Part shown: positions 1 through 7,320 of the stretch, piece by piece
Numbering within the stretch: position 1 is the stretch's first letter
How the letters are laid out: each line of letters starts with the position of its first letter
Assembly: GCA_947626215.1 (NCBI GenBank)
Contig: CANQRJ010000067.1
Location: forward strand, 1 to 7,664
DNA: 7,664 nt
From: an uncultured Bacilli bacterium
GTDB taxonomy: Bacteria > Bacillota_I > Bacilli_A > RF39 > UBA660
Direction of reading: 5' to 3'
Made by a program: the position numbers and the translations under genes
The notes under the pieces: generated by a model
Databases searched by the model: none
What the model was told of the DNA's origin: nothing
Seen by the model: only the letters and a program-made list of their open reading frames with translations

Positions 1-51
1 GAACTTTTTTATTAAGAAGTCTTATTTTATGGGCTTCTTTTTATAAAGTTC
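1..51 (+). terminator. Intrinsic terminator, probably of a gene upstream of the window
   Basis: AAGAAGTC (14-21) pairs with GGCTTCTT (32-39) through eight base pairs including one G-U, with a 10-nt loop, followed by a short T run (38-42). A second outer helix, GAACTTT (1-7) with AAAGTTC (45-51), extends it into an imperfect hairpin of about 50 nt whose base may continue left of the window. T runs on both sides would allow it to act in either direction. The gene it serves is not visible. Confidence 0.6.
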
Positions 52-102
52 CACATAACTAAAAGTTCAACATAACAAAAATTATGTGGAATTCCACATA
101 AT
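48..102. repeat. Cluster of TTCCACATAA repeats with a 22-bp perfect palindrome
   Basis: The decamer TTCCACATAA occurs at 49-58 and 92-101, a one-base variant TTCAACATAA at 66-75, and the exact inverse TTATGTGGAA at 82-91. Positions 81-102 are a perfect 22-bp palindrome centred on GAATTC. Because the inverse copy can pair with either direct copy, alternative foldings exist: 49-58 with 82-91 (23-nt loop), or a cruciform at 81-102. In addition 65-75 and 82-92 form 11-bp arms around a 6-bp centre, resembling an Xer/dif site. No coding potential is seen. It could be an operator array, a recombination site or a remnant of a small mobile element; the sequence does not decide. Confidence 0.6.
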
Positions 103-113
103 TCATGAAATGA

Positions 114-165
114 AAAACTGTCCACGTATAAGTTACTTTATCTTATTGACGGACAGTTTTGAATA
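114..165. terminator. Bidirectional terminator-like hairpin
   Basis: AAAACTGTCC (114-123) pairs perfectly with GGACAGTTTT (151-160). Inside the 27-nt loop, ATAAG (128-132) can pair with CTTAT (142-146), giving a two-part stem separated by a symmetric internal loop. T runs follow the stem on both strands, so it could stop transcription from either side. No gene adjoins it directly in the window. The clean inverted ends would also fit a tiny MITE-like relic. Confidence 0.5.
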
Positions 166-184
166 AGCCTAGTAGATCATGTAT

Positions 185-220
185 AATATGGTGTGTAATT
201 AAAAACACATCATATTTTTT
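185..220 (+). terminator. Intrinsic terminator in the gene-free leader
   Basis: AATATGGTGTGT (185-196) pairs with ACACATCATATT (205-216) over 12 bp with one G-U, an 8-nt AT loop, and a T run at 215-220. This is a strong + strand terminator, placed about 70 bp before the promoter of the ABC transporter gene, and would insulate that gene from upstream transcription. Positions 221-290 hold only AT-rich sequence with a short inverted repeat (CCTAT 269-273 / ATAGG 282-286) just upstream of the -35, a possible but unproven operator. Confidence 0.65.
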
Positions 221-290
221 GCTTATAAATGTCTTTTTTTTAGTTTTTAGAATATGATTAAAAGGAAACCTATTCTTTATGATAGGAATA

Positions 291-319
291 TTTACATCAC
301 CTAAAAAAAGTGATATAAT
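291..319 (+). promoter_or_regulatory. Sigma-A-type promoter of the ABC transporter gene
   Basis: TTTACA (291-296) as -35 and TATAAT (314-319) as -10 are separated by exactly 17 bp, and the -10 carries an upstream TG (311-312), making it an extended -10. Transcription would begin near 326, giving a leader of about 35 nt that ends in a strong GGAGG Shine-Dalgarno (351-355) six bases before the ATG. The spacer contains TCAC (297-300) / GTGA (310-313). The near-consensus elements suggest substantial basal expression. Confidence 0.8.
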
Positions 320-361
320 TTAAGACATATTTTAGATATAAAAAAAAGAAGGAGGAACTAC

Positions 362-3300
362 ATGTTAGAAATTCGACATATTAAAAAGGAATACAATACA
401 GATGGATTTAAACAAAAAGCATTAGATGATGTCAGTGTGAATTTTAGAAAATGTGAATTTGCAAGCATTTTAGGACCTTCTGGAAGTGGAAAAACAACAT
501 TCTTAAATATTATTGGTGGTTTAGACCATTATGACTCAGGGGATTTAATTATTAATGAAATGAGTACCAAAAAATTTAAAGATGCAGACTGGGATAGCTA
601 CCGTAATCACCGAATTGGTTTTGTATTTCAAAGTTATAATTTAATTAATCATCAAACTGTATTATCAAATGTAAAACTTGCTTTAACTTTATCAGGAATT
701 TCAAAAAAAGAGGCCATTGAACGTGCTAAAAAAGCCTTAAAAGATGTCGGCCTTGAACAACACATGAATAAAAGACCAAATCAATTATCAGGCGGTCAAA
801 TGCAACGTGTCGCCATTGCAAGAGCACTTGTAAATGATCCAGAAATTATTTTAGCCGATGAACCAACAGGTGCGTTAGATAGTGAAACAAGCATTCAAAT
901 CATGGACTTATTAAAAAAGATTTCAAAAGATAAATTAGTTATTATGGTAACTCATAATCCTGAACTTGCCAAAGAATACTCTAATCGAATCATTACCTTA
1001 AAAGATGGGAAAATTATGTCTGACTCGAATCCTTATGATGGCAAAATTGATACTCGTGAAGATAATGAGGTTTTATCTAAGAAAAAAAATAAAACGAAAA
1101 TGAAATTTTTAACGGCCTTAGGTTTATCTTTTAATAATTTAATGACGAAAAAAGCAAGAACCATTTTAGTCTCGCTTGCAGGTTCCATAGGAATTATTGG
1201 AATTGCTTTAATCATGTCTGTTTCGACAGGATTTCAAAATTATGTAGATACGATTCAAGAAGAAACATTAACATCCTATCCATTAAGTATTTATGAAGAA
1301 TCAGGAGACTTTGTAAGCATGATTTTAGAAATGCAATCCGATTCAGAAAGTTCTTCAAACTCAAATGAAGTCGTAGAAAAACAACATGTGACATCGATGG
1401 TTTCCAATATTAGTACAAATGATTTAAAAAGCTTTAAAAAATATTTAGAAAACAATTATAGTCAAATAAAAGACAATATTTCTAATTTAAAATATTCTTA
1501 CAGTGTAACTCCAAATATTTATACGATAGATGCGACAAATACTTTAGTACAATTAAATCCAAGTGAGCTTTTCACATCTATTATGGGGTCAAGTAGTCTT
1601 ATGAATAGTACTTCATCCTTTACTTCTTTATTTTCTGAAATGGTGGATAATACCGAAGAAATAAAAGAACATTATGAAGTATTAAAAGGAAGATTTCCTA
1701 CCAATTATGATGAGGCGATCTTAGTCTTATCGAGTAAATCAGAAATATCAGATTTACTAGTGTACTCCCTAGGTCTTCGTGATACAAAAGAACTCACTGA
1801 AATGATTACCAATATGATGAGTGGAAAAGAAAATAACATTCATCATGATTCAAAAGTATTTAGTTATGATGATTTAATGAATCTAGATTTAAGAGTCATT
1901 CTTCCAACCGATAAATATCGATATAATGAAACATATAATATCTATGAAGATATGAGTGAGAATGACGAGGTCATGAACAACTTGTATAAGGATGCCTTAA
2001 AATTAAAAATTGTTGGGGTAGTAGCTCCTAAAGAAGGAACGATGAACTCTATGGCTTTATCGCCTGGAATTAATTATACTTCAGCTTTAACAAAATATAT
2101 CATTAATCGTTCTAAAAATGAAGAAATTGTAAAAAAACAATTAGAAAATGAGAAAATCGATGTGTTCTCTGGAAAAGAATTTACAGAAACTAAAACAAAT
2201 TTTGATTTTGATTTTAGTGATTTAGTAGAAATAGACTCGGAGACTTTACAAAGTGCTTTTCAAATTTCATTGGATGAAAACACTTTAAAAAATCAAACTA
2301 CAGGTTATATGGAAGAAATCGCCAAATCCATAACGACCGATACAACTCCGGCGACTAATTTGTTTAAAACAAATTTAGAAACATTCTCTAAAGAAATATT
2401 TACAAAAATCGAAAAAGAATATAGTTTAACTGAAATTGATTCCATCGTAGGAAATTACTTAAATGAAGAAAGTGTAAATCAAAAATTAATGGAAATGTCG
2501 AGCCAGTATGTCATTCCTGTAGATACTTTGAAAATGACCTATGAAGGACTTTTAAAATCTTTACTTCATGGTTACTTAAATGGGTATAACGAAATGATGT
2601 CTACCATGAGTCCAGAATATGTACCAGATAAAGATAATCCAAAAGCCGTTTTAATAGATCAACTCGTTGAAACGGTTACCAGTGAATTTTTGGGAAGCGC
2701 GCTTATTATTGGAACAGAAGAAAAAATGGGAAGTGCGATGACAGAGGCTTTAATGCAAAAAAATATTCTTTCTAAAGTAGGAGAATTAACGACGACTTTT
2801 ACAAATTCCATCGCGAATGCCTTTCATGTAGATCAAGAAAAAATCGCATCATCCTTTAAATTAAAATATACCGAAGAAGAATTAACTAGAATTATCTCTG
2901 CGATGATGGCTCCAACCACCAAATCATTAGATTCCAACTTAACTTCTTTAGGTTATCAAGACTTAGATGATCCGACAAGAATTTCCTTTTATTTCACAAG
3001 TTTTGAAGGAAAAGAAGACTTCTTAAAATTTTTAGATGATTACAACGCAAGTGTCGAAGAAGAGAAAAAAATTAACTACAGTGACACGACAGGAATCCTT
3101 ATGAATTCTGTAAAAATTATTGTGAATGCCGTAAGTTATGTGTTAATCGCATTTGTTTCTATATCATTAGTTGTATCAAGTATCATGATTGGAGTCATTA
3201 CTTATATTTCTGTCTATGAAAGAACCAAAGAAATTGGTATTTTAAGAGCCATTGGTGCATCGAAAAGAAACGTATCTTCCATCTTTAATGCCGAGACATT

Positions 3301-3535
3301 TATTATTGGTTTCTTATCTGGTATGTTAGGAATAGGAATTTCTTATGCGATGATTCCAATTATAAATTCTGTCTTACATTATTTTACAGGAAATATTCCT
3401 CTTTCGGCATCTTTAGATATTGAAAGAGCTCTTATATTAGTTCTATTAAGTATTATTTTAACTTTGATAGGTGGATTAATTCCTGCTCGAGCTGCATCGA
3501 AAAAAGATCCAGTCGAATCATTACGAAGTGAATAG
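362..3535 (+). CDS. MacB/FtsX-type ABC transporter, fused ATPase-permease with giant extracellular domain
   Basis: Residues 1-225 form an ABC ATPase of the LolD/MacB class: Walker A GPSGSGKT (38-45), Q-loop Gln90, signature LSGGQ (142-146), Walker B IILADEP (162-168) with catalytic Glu167, D-loop ALD (171-173) and H-loop His198. One membrane segment (about 267-289) precedes an outside domain of roughly 625 residues, then three segments (about 920-950, 979-1003, 1023-1042) with FtsX-family motifs ERTKEIGILRAIGAS and PARAASKKDPVESLR at the C-terminus. This four-helix topology is that of MacB, whose members couple ATP hydrolysis to extracellular movement (export or mechanotransmission) rather than forming a classic channel. 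The outside domain is far larger than MacB's (about 220 residues) and starts with a Ser/Asn/Glu-rich low-complexity stretch. Both halves are in one chain, so it would work as a homodimer. Start: ATG after GGAGG. Substrate unknown; neighbours suggest envelope or peptide stress. Family certain, role inferred. Confidence 0.93.
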   Translation: MLEIRHIKKEYNTDGFKQKALDDVSVNFRKCEFASILGPSGSGKTTFLNIIGGLDHYDSGDLIINEMSTKKFKDADWDSYRNHRIGFVFQSYNLINHQTVLSNVKLALTLSGISKKEAIERAKKALKDVGLEQHMNKRPNQLSGGQMQRVAIARALVNDPEIILADEPTGALDSETSIQIMDLLKKISKDKLVIMVTHNPELAKEYSNRIITLKDGKIMSDSNPYDGKIDTREDNEVLSKKKNKTKMKFLTALGLSFNNLMTKKARTILVSLAGSIGIIGIALIMSVSTGFQNYVDTIQEETLTSYPLSIYEESGDFVSMILEMQSDSESSSNSNEVVEKQHVTSMVSNISTNDLKSFKKYLENNYSQIKDNISNLKYSYSVTPNIYTIDATNTLVQLNPSELFTSIMGSSSLMNSTSSFTSLFSEMVDNTEEIKEHYEVLKGRFPTNYDEAILVLSSKSEISDLLVYSLGLRDTKELTEMITNMMSGKENNIHHDSKVFSYDDLMNLDLRVILPTDKYRYNETYNIYEDMSENDEVMNNLYKDALKLKIVGVVAPKEGTMNSMALSPGINYTSALTKYIINRSKNEEIVKKQLENEKIDVFSGKEFTETKTNFDFDFSDLVEIDSETLQSAFQISLDENTLKNQTTGYMEEIAKSITTDTTPATNLFKTNLETFSKEIFTKIEKEYSLTEIDSIVGNYLNEESVNQKLMEMSSQYVIPVDTLKMTYEGLLKSLLHGYLNGYNEMMSTMSPEYVPDKDNPKAVLIDQLVETVTSEFLGSALIIGTEEKMGSAMTEALMQKNILSKVGELTTTFTNSIANAFHVDQEKIASSFKLKYTEEELTRIISAMMAPTTKSLDSNLTSLGYQDLDDPTRISFYFTSFEGKEDFLKFLDDYNASVEEEKKINYSDTTGILMNSVKIIVNAVSYVLIAFVSISLVVSSIMIGVITYISVYERTKEIGILRAIGASKRNVSSIFNAETFIIGFLSGMLGIGISYAMIPIINSVLHYFTGNIPLSASLDIERALILVLLSIILTLIGGLIPARAASKKDPVESLRSE

Positions 3536-3538
3536 GTG

Positions 3539-3587
3539 AAAAAATCTTAAAAAAGAAAATTTTTAAGGTTTTTTTCTTTCTTTTTTT
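3539..3587 (+). terminator. Intrinsic terminator of the ABC transporter gene
   Basis: Four bases after the TAG stop, AT-rich arms at 3539-3553 and 3560-3574 pair over 15 bp with one G-U and a 6-nt loop (3554-3559). A long pyrimidine tract, almost all T, follows to about 3589. The stem is poor in GC but long, and the U tail is strong. It makes the transporter monocistronic and separates it from the amidase unit. Confidence 0.75.
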
Positions 3588-3605
3588 CCTAAATTTTAGT
3601 ATACT
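3577..3605 (+). promoter_or_regulatory. Candidate promoter of the amidase operon
   Basis: TATACT (3600-3605) is a good -10. The only -35 at 17 bp is TTTCTT (3577-3582), a weak match that lies in the pyrimidine tail of the preceding terminator. Transcription would start near 3612 and leave a leader of under 20 nt containing AAGGAAG (3617-3623), seven bases before the ATG. There is little other room for a promoter between the terminator and the gene, but read-through from upstream cannot be excluded. Confidence 0.45.
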
Positions 3606-3630
3606 TTTATAGGAATAAGGAAGTAGAAAA

Positions 3631-5346
3631 ATGAAGTGTGAATACAAAAAAGTTTTAATCATTTTAGGTGTTGTCATATTAATACTTGTAAATTTTCTTT
3701 TCTTTTGGTTAGGATATTATTTCTTTGAAAATCCTATTTTAGGAGATTTTGAAATTCAAGGAATCAAAGAAGAAGAGGGAAAACTTTTGCTTGATATAAC
3801 ACCTTCTAATCATGCGGTAAAATACGTTACCACTATAATGAAAGAAGGTAAAAAACTCTATGAAACGACAAGTGATTCATCTAAAATTTATTTAGAAGAT
3901 TTAGAGTTAGATTATGAAAGTGAAGTAGAAATTTTTGTAAAAGCCATAAGCAAAAAGGGGACTGAAAAAAACACCAATTCTTATCATTATAAATCTATGG
4001 ATGCGACTTTCGATAAAAGTGAGAATCATAAATTATCTGATAGAGATTTAACGCTTTCTATTTTAGGATTTCAGAAAAATGAGAATTACAAAGTGGAATT
4101 GTATTATGGTAAAAATAAGCTATATGAAACCGATGTGGAAAAAAGTACAATTTCCATTCCGTATCCTATTGTAGAAGGCTACTCAGGAAGAATCACAGCT
4201 TATTTGAAAAAGGAGTCAGGTCGTGTATTAAGTCGTTTTAATTTTTACTTAAATACTCCAATTGTTGGAAAAGTAAAAATTTTGAGTCCAGAGACAGACT
4301 ATACCACACGTTGGGATGACGTGACCATCAATTTTGAAGGTGGCGAGAACGCCAATCACTTTTTCATAAATTTTTATATCAATGATCAATTAGAATATTC
4401 AGAAGAAATGGAAGTAAATCAAAATCAAATTAAAATTCCTGCCGAAAAGTTTAATCAAAATACCGATTATGTTCTAGAGCTTGAGGCCGTTTATGAAGAT
4501 TATTTTGAAATTTCTGAAAAACAAAGTGTGCTCGTTCATATAAAAGGAAAAGAAACGACTTCGGGAGTGTATACCACTCATAATCCGAATCATATTAAAG
4601 CCGGGACCAAAGTAAAATTAAAAACAATTACTGAAGGTGCGACCATCTATTACACCACGGATGGAAGTGACCCGGAAATCTCTGGAATGGTGTATAAAAC
4701 CCCTTTAGAAATTAATCAAAATATGACGGTAAAAGCCTATGCCGTAAGCCGGAATCGCTATTCGACACCTGTTTATACTTATCAATTTAACATTTCGGAT
4801 AAAACACCGGTCATTTATTTAAGTCCTTCTAACCAAGATGAAAATTATGGAGCCCTTCATACAGGATTTACGAATGAAATGAACATGATGAATAAAATTG
4901 CCGATGTCGTTCAAAGAGAATTAACCGAAAAAAAAATTACTGTGTATAGAAATAATCCTTATGGAAATATTAATACATGGACGAATGAAAGTAATTCTGT
5001 TCACGCCGATTTTCATTTTGCCATTCATTCTAACGCATCAAAAACGCGTCTTGCAAGAGGGCCTGAAATGTATGTCGATACCGAAACTTCTCTTTCTTTT
5101 TCCATCGCATCCAATATTTATGAAAACTTATGGAGTATATATGAGGGAAACACAAATTACGAATATCACCGAGGAATTCGGTATGCTAGGGGTTCTTTAG
5201 GAGAGGCATCTGATACGTATTTACCTTGCTCTTCCTTACTAGAAGTGGCCTTCCATGATAATACAGAAGATGCGACATGGATTGCAAATAATGTGGAAAA
5301 AATTGGACTTAGTCTTGCAAGTTCCATCATTTCTTATTATAATTAA
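3631..5346 (+). CDS. Membrane-anchored cell-wall amidase (Amidase_3-like) with beta-sandwich and chitobiase-C-like domains
   Basis: The chain begins with a short basic cytoplasmic end and one membrane helix (about 8-30) without a clear cleavage site, so it is probably a type II anchor. Three fibronectin/Ig-like beta domains follow (about 36-122, 123-208, 213-305), then a chitobiase/hexosaminidase C-terminal-like domain (about 316-388, with YYTTDGSDP at 340-348). Residues 392-571 resemble zinc N-acetylmuramoyl-L-alanine amidases: Glu416 in FTNE, His466 in AIHSNA, RGIR, and the catalytic-type Glu538 in LLEVAFHDN. The usual first ligand motif GHGG is replaced by SPSNQ (398-402); His410 may take over or the site may be altered. 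Expected role: cutting the glycan-peptide bond of peptidoglycan at the outer membrane face, with the beta domains as spacer or wall binder. Start: ATG after AAGGAAG. First gene of a three-gene unit. Domain calls are by eye; the enzyme class is likely, activity less certain. Confidence 0.82.
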   Translation: MKCEYKKVLIILGVVILILVNFLFFWLGYYFFENPILGDFEIQGIKEEEGKLLLDITPSNHAVKYVTTIMKEGKKLYETTSDSSKIYLEDLELDYESEVEIFVKAISKKGTEKNTNSYHYKSMDATFDKSENHKLSDRDLTLSILGFQKNENYKVELYYGKNKLYETDVEKSTISIPYPIVEGYSGRITAYLKKESGRVLSRFNFYLNTPIVGKVKILSPETDYTTRWDDVTINFEGGENANHFFINFYINDQLEYSEEMEVNQNQIKIPAEKFNQNTDYVLELEAVYEDYFEISEKQSVLVHIKGKETTSGVYTTHNPNHIKAGTKVKLKTITEGATIYYTTDGSDPEISGMVYKTPLEINQNMTVKAYAVSRNRYSTPVYTYQFNISDKTPVIYLSPSNQDENYGALHTGFTNEMNMMNKIADVVQRELTEKKITVYRNNPYGNINTWTNESNSVHADFHFAIHSNASKTRLARGPEMYVDTETSLSFSIASNIYENLWSIYEGNTNYEYHRGIRYARGSLGEASDTYLPCSSLLEVAFHDNTEDATWIANNVEKIGLSLASSIISYYN

Positions 5347-5367
5347 ATAAATAGAAAGAGAGTAGTT

Positions 5368-6372
5368 ATGAAATATATTACATTTGCCGTTCCATCTTAT
5401 AATTCTGAAGAATATATGGAACATTGTATCAATACCCTTTTAACGGGGGGCGAAGATGTTGAAATTATTATTGTGAATGATGGATCAAAAGATAGAACTG
5501 GAGAAATTGCAAACCTTTATCAAAAAAAATACCCAACGATTGTAAAAGCCGTGAATAAAGAAAACGGGGGACATGGTTCGGGAGTAAATAAAGGACTTGA
5601 ACTTGCCAAAGGATTATATTATAAAGTCGTAGACTCTGATGACTGGGTCGATGAGGATGCCCTAAAACGTGTTTTAGAAACGATAAAAGAGTTAGAAAAA
5701 GAAAAAAAATTAGTCGATATGATGGTCGTTAATTATGTTTATGAAAAAGGGTCTGCCGGCACCAAAACCATTCATTACAAAAAAACATTGCCAGAAAATA
5801 AAGTATTTACTTGGGATGAAGTTGGAAAATTTAAGAAAGATGCTTACTTACTCATGCATTCTGTAATTTATAAAACCGAAGTATTAAAAAAATCAAAATT
5901 AAAATTACCAGAACATACCTTTTATGTAGATAATATTTTTGTTTATTACCCACTTCCTTATGTAAAAACAATGTATTACTTAAATGTCGATTTCTATCGT
6001 TATTTTATTGGAAGAGAAGATCAATCCGTGAATGAAAGCGTGATGATTAAGAGAATTGATCAACAATTACTAGTCACTAAAATGATGATTGATTTCTTTA
6101 ATCCTTATGATTATTGGGAAAAAAATAAACATCTTGCCAAATACCTCATTCATTATATTGATATTATGATGACGGTTTCCACCATTTTACTTCAAGTATC
6201 AAATACGAAAGAAAATGATGAAAAGAAAAAAGAATTATGGAAATATTTAAAAGAAAAAAATAAAAAGTTATATAAAACATGTTGCATTTCTTTATCAGGG
6301 CTAACGACTTTACCAAAATTTATTTCAATTCCAGGATATCGAATTGCCCAAAAAATATATAAATTTAATTAG
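5368..6372 (+). CDS. Family 2 glycosyltransferase
   Basis: A GT-A fold nucleotide-sugar transferase. Visible motifs are the N-terminal strand ITFAVPSYN (4-12), the nucleotide-binding VNDGSKDRT (36-44), ENGGHGSGVNKG (65-76), and the metal-binding DXD region VVDSDDW (87-93). A later FYRYFIGREDQSV segment (to about 221) is typical of bacterial GT2 enzymes. Length (334 aa) is ordinary. There is no clear membrane helix; the C-terminus (SIPGYRIAQKIYKFN) is basic and amphipathic and may touch the membrane. It would move a sugar from a nucleotide donor to an envelope polymer, lipid or protein in the cytoplasm; donor and acceptor cannot be read from sequence. It starts 21 bp after the amidase with a weak GAAAGAGAG ribosome site, so co-transcription is likely. 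A six-G run lies inside the gene at 5445-5450. Seven of nine alanine codons are GCC. Confidence 0.92.
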   Translation: MKYITFAVPSYNSEEYMEHCINTLLTGGEDVEIIIVNDGSKDRTGEIANLYQKKYPTIVKAVNKENGGHGSGVNKGLELAKGLYYKVVDSDDWVDEDALKRVLETIKELEKEKKLVDMMVVNYVYEKGSAGTKTIHYKKTLPENKVFTWDEVGKFKKDAYLLMHSVIYKTEVLKKSKLKLPEHTFYVDNIFVYYPLPYVKTMYYLNVDFYRYFIGREDQSVNESVMIKRIDQQLLVTKMMIDFFNPYDYWEKNKHLAKYLIHYIDIMMTVSTILLQVSNTKENDEKKKELWKYLKEKNKKLYKTCCISLSGLTTLPKFISIPGYRIAQKIYKFN

Positions 6373-6387
6373 GAAAAAGGTGAATGT

Positions 6388-7248
6388 ATGAACAATAAAA
6401 AACGTTATTTAAAATCAGAAACTTATTTTTGTTGTTTTTTAGCATATTTAAAAGAAAAAGGAGAAAATACAATTTTAAAAGAGAATTGTTTGAATGCAAT
6501 TGAAGGAACAAAAAATAATCCAAAATTTCAAAATTGTTTAGAAGATTTTCAAAATACGCTAGAAGATAAAGAAGTATTAGATGATGTATTTCAAGTATTA
6601 GAAAATGCAAAGTATATAGAAAAAGAAGAAGAAAATTACAAAATCATTATGGAAGATCATGTAAAAAATCTGATATTAAATCAAATGAAAAGAGAAAATT
6701 ATAACATATTTATGCAAACTTTAAAATCGTTTTATGAATTTTATCAAAATCCATTAAATGAATTAAAAGTTTCCAAAGAAGAAATAAGTACTCCAACCAT
6801 TACAAGCAAAGTAAGTCCACCAGAATTAAATGAAAAGAACCTTTCCAATGTATCAGATTTTATTCTTGCTTTATCTTCTAATCTATGCAAAGAAGAAGAA
6901 ACAAGTGTATTAGATGAAGATATTTTTTCTCAAACAATTGATGCTTTATATAATAATGGAGTATATAATATAAGATTAGATGGCTCTCTTATTCCTTTTT
7001 TAGAAAATTATTTTGAAAGAACTTTTACAACAATTAGTGATGAAAGTATAAATGAAGTATTTAATCGACTTACTCAAATAAATGTTTTAGAAAGAGATCC
7101 TAATGGTAATTTTCGATTTAAAATTCATATAAGTCCTGAACAATCAGAACATATTTTACAATTTATATCTCAAACAGATTTAAATAAATTAGAAAAATTT
7201 ACAAAACAATATTTAGAAATCTATCATAATTTAATACAAAAAAGATAA
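6388..7248 (+). CDS. Unrecognised soluble protein with an internal duplication and winged-helix-like segments
   Basis: I do not recognise a family. The 286-residue protein is highly charged and predicted helical, with no signal peptide or membrane helix. It looks duplicated: residues 14-121 and 158-281 share spaced matches, clearest in LDDVF..L (64-71) against INEVF..L (221-228), followed by E....NY at 78-84 and E...NGNF at 235-242, then F...Y at 115-119 and Y...Y at 275-279. The VF..L...E..NY/F pattern reads like the recognition helix and wing of a winged-helix fold, so DNA or protein binding is possible. The linker (about 127-155) is Ser/Thr/Pro-rich. It starts 15 bp after the glycosyltransferase with AAGGTGA (6377-6383); an ATG at 6384 is excluded because it stops after four codons. 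It is AT-richer than its neighbours: none of its five alanine codons is GCC. It ends the unit, before the terminator at 7316. Confidence 0.8.
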   Translation: MNNKKRYLKSETYFCCFLAYLKEKGENTILKENCLNAIEGTKNNPKFQNCLEDFQNTLEDKEVLDDVFQVLENAKYIEKEEENYKIIMEDHVKNLILNQMKRENYNIFMQTLKSFYEFYQNPLNELKVSKEEISTPTITSKVSPPELNEKNLSNVSDFILALSSNLCKEEETSVLDEDIFSQTIDALYNNGVYNIRLDGSLIPFLENYFERTFTTISDESINEVFNRLTQINVLERDPNGNFRFKIHISPEQSEHILQFISQTDLNKLEKFTKQYLEIYHNLIQKR

Positions 7249-7252
7249 TTCT

Positions 7253-7281
7253 TTTACGTAAATTGAGTGTAAAAATAAAAT
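7253..7281 (+). promoter_or_regulatory. Candidate promoter upstream of the poly-G tract
   Basis: TTTACG (7253-7258) and TAAAAT (7276-7281) are 17 bp apart and could start transcription near 7288. The G run would then be transcribed about eight bases from the 5' end and the message would meet the terminator at 7316-7347, so expression of the exported-protein gene from here would need read-through. TTTACG lies in a 10-bp palindrome (7253-7262). This competes with the promoter proposed at 7289-7320. Confidence 0.3.
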
Positions 7282-7288
7282 GGAAACC

Positions 7289-7320
7289 TTGATTCGGGGG
7301 GGGGGTTGTAGTGATAAAAT
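7289..7320 (+). promoter_or_regulatory. Candidate phase-variable promoter with poly-G spacer
   Basis: TTGATT (7289-7294) can serve as -35 and TAAAAT (7315-7320), preceded by TGA to give an extended -10, as -10. The spacer is 20 bp: one C, ten G and nine other bases. Loss of three G would give the optimal 17 bp. Transcription would start near 7327, inside the loop of the terminator at 7316-7347, so the transcript lacks the 5' arm and escapes termination. The leader would be about 48 nt with AAAGAGGA (7361-7368) before the ATG at 7375. Confidence 0.45.
7296..7305. repeat. Poly-G tract, ten consecutive G
   Basis: Ten uninterrupted G lie in an intergenic stretch that is otherwise nearly all A and T. 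The next longest G run seen in the window is six (5445-5450). Such a homopolymer is prone to length change by slipped-strand mispairing at replication. It sits between promoter-like hexamers, 69 bp before the start of an exported-protein gene. Confidence 0.9.

Noticed and set aside
1033..1394. Two short reverse-strand open frames
   Set aside because: They lie wholly inside the transporter gene, have no ribosome site and no recognisable protein.
4961..5424. Short open frames within and across the end of the amidase gene
   Set aside because: They overlap well-supported coding sequence in other frames and resemble no protein.
6365..6610. Reverse-strand 81-codon frame opposite the 286-residue protein gene
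   Set aside because: It is Leu/Phe/Asn-rich antisense of AT-rich coding DNA with no start signals.
7296..7305. G-quadruplex
   Set aside because: There is a single G run, not four separated runs, so an intramolecular quadruplex is not expected.
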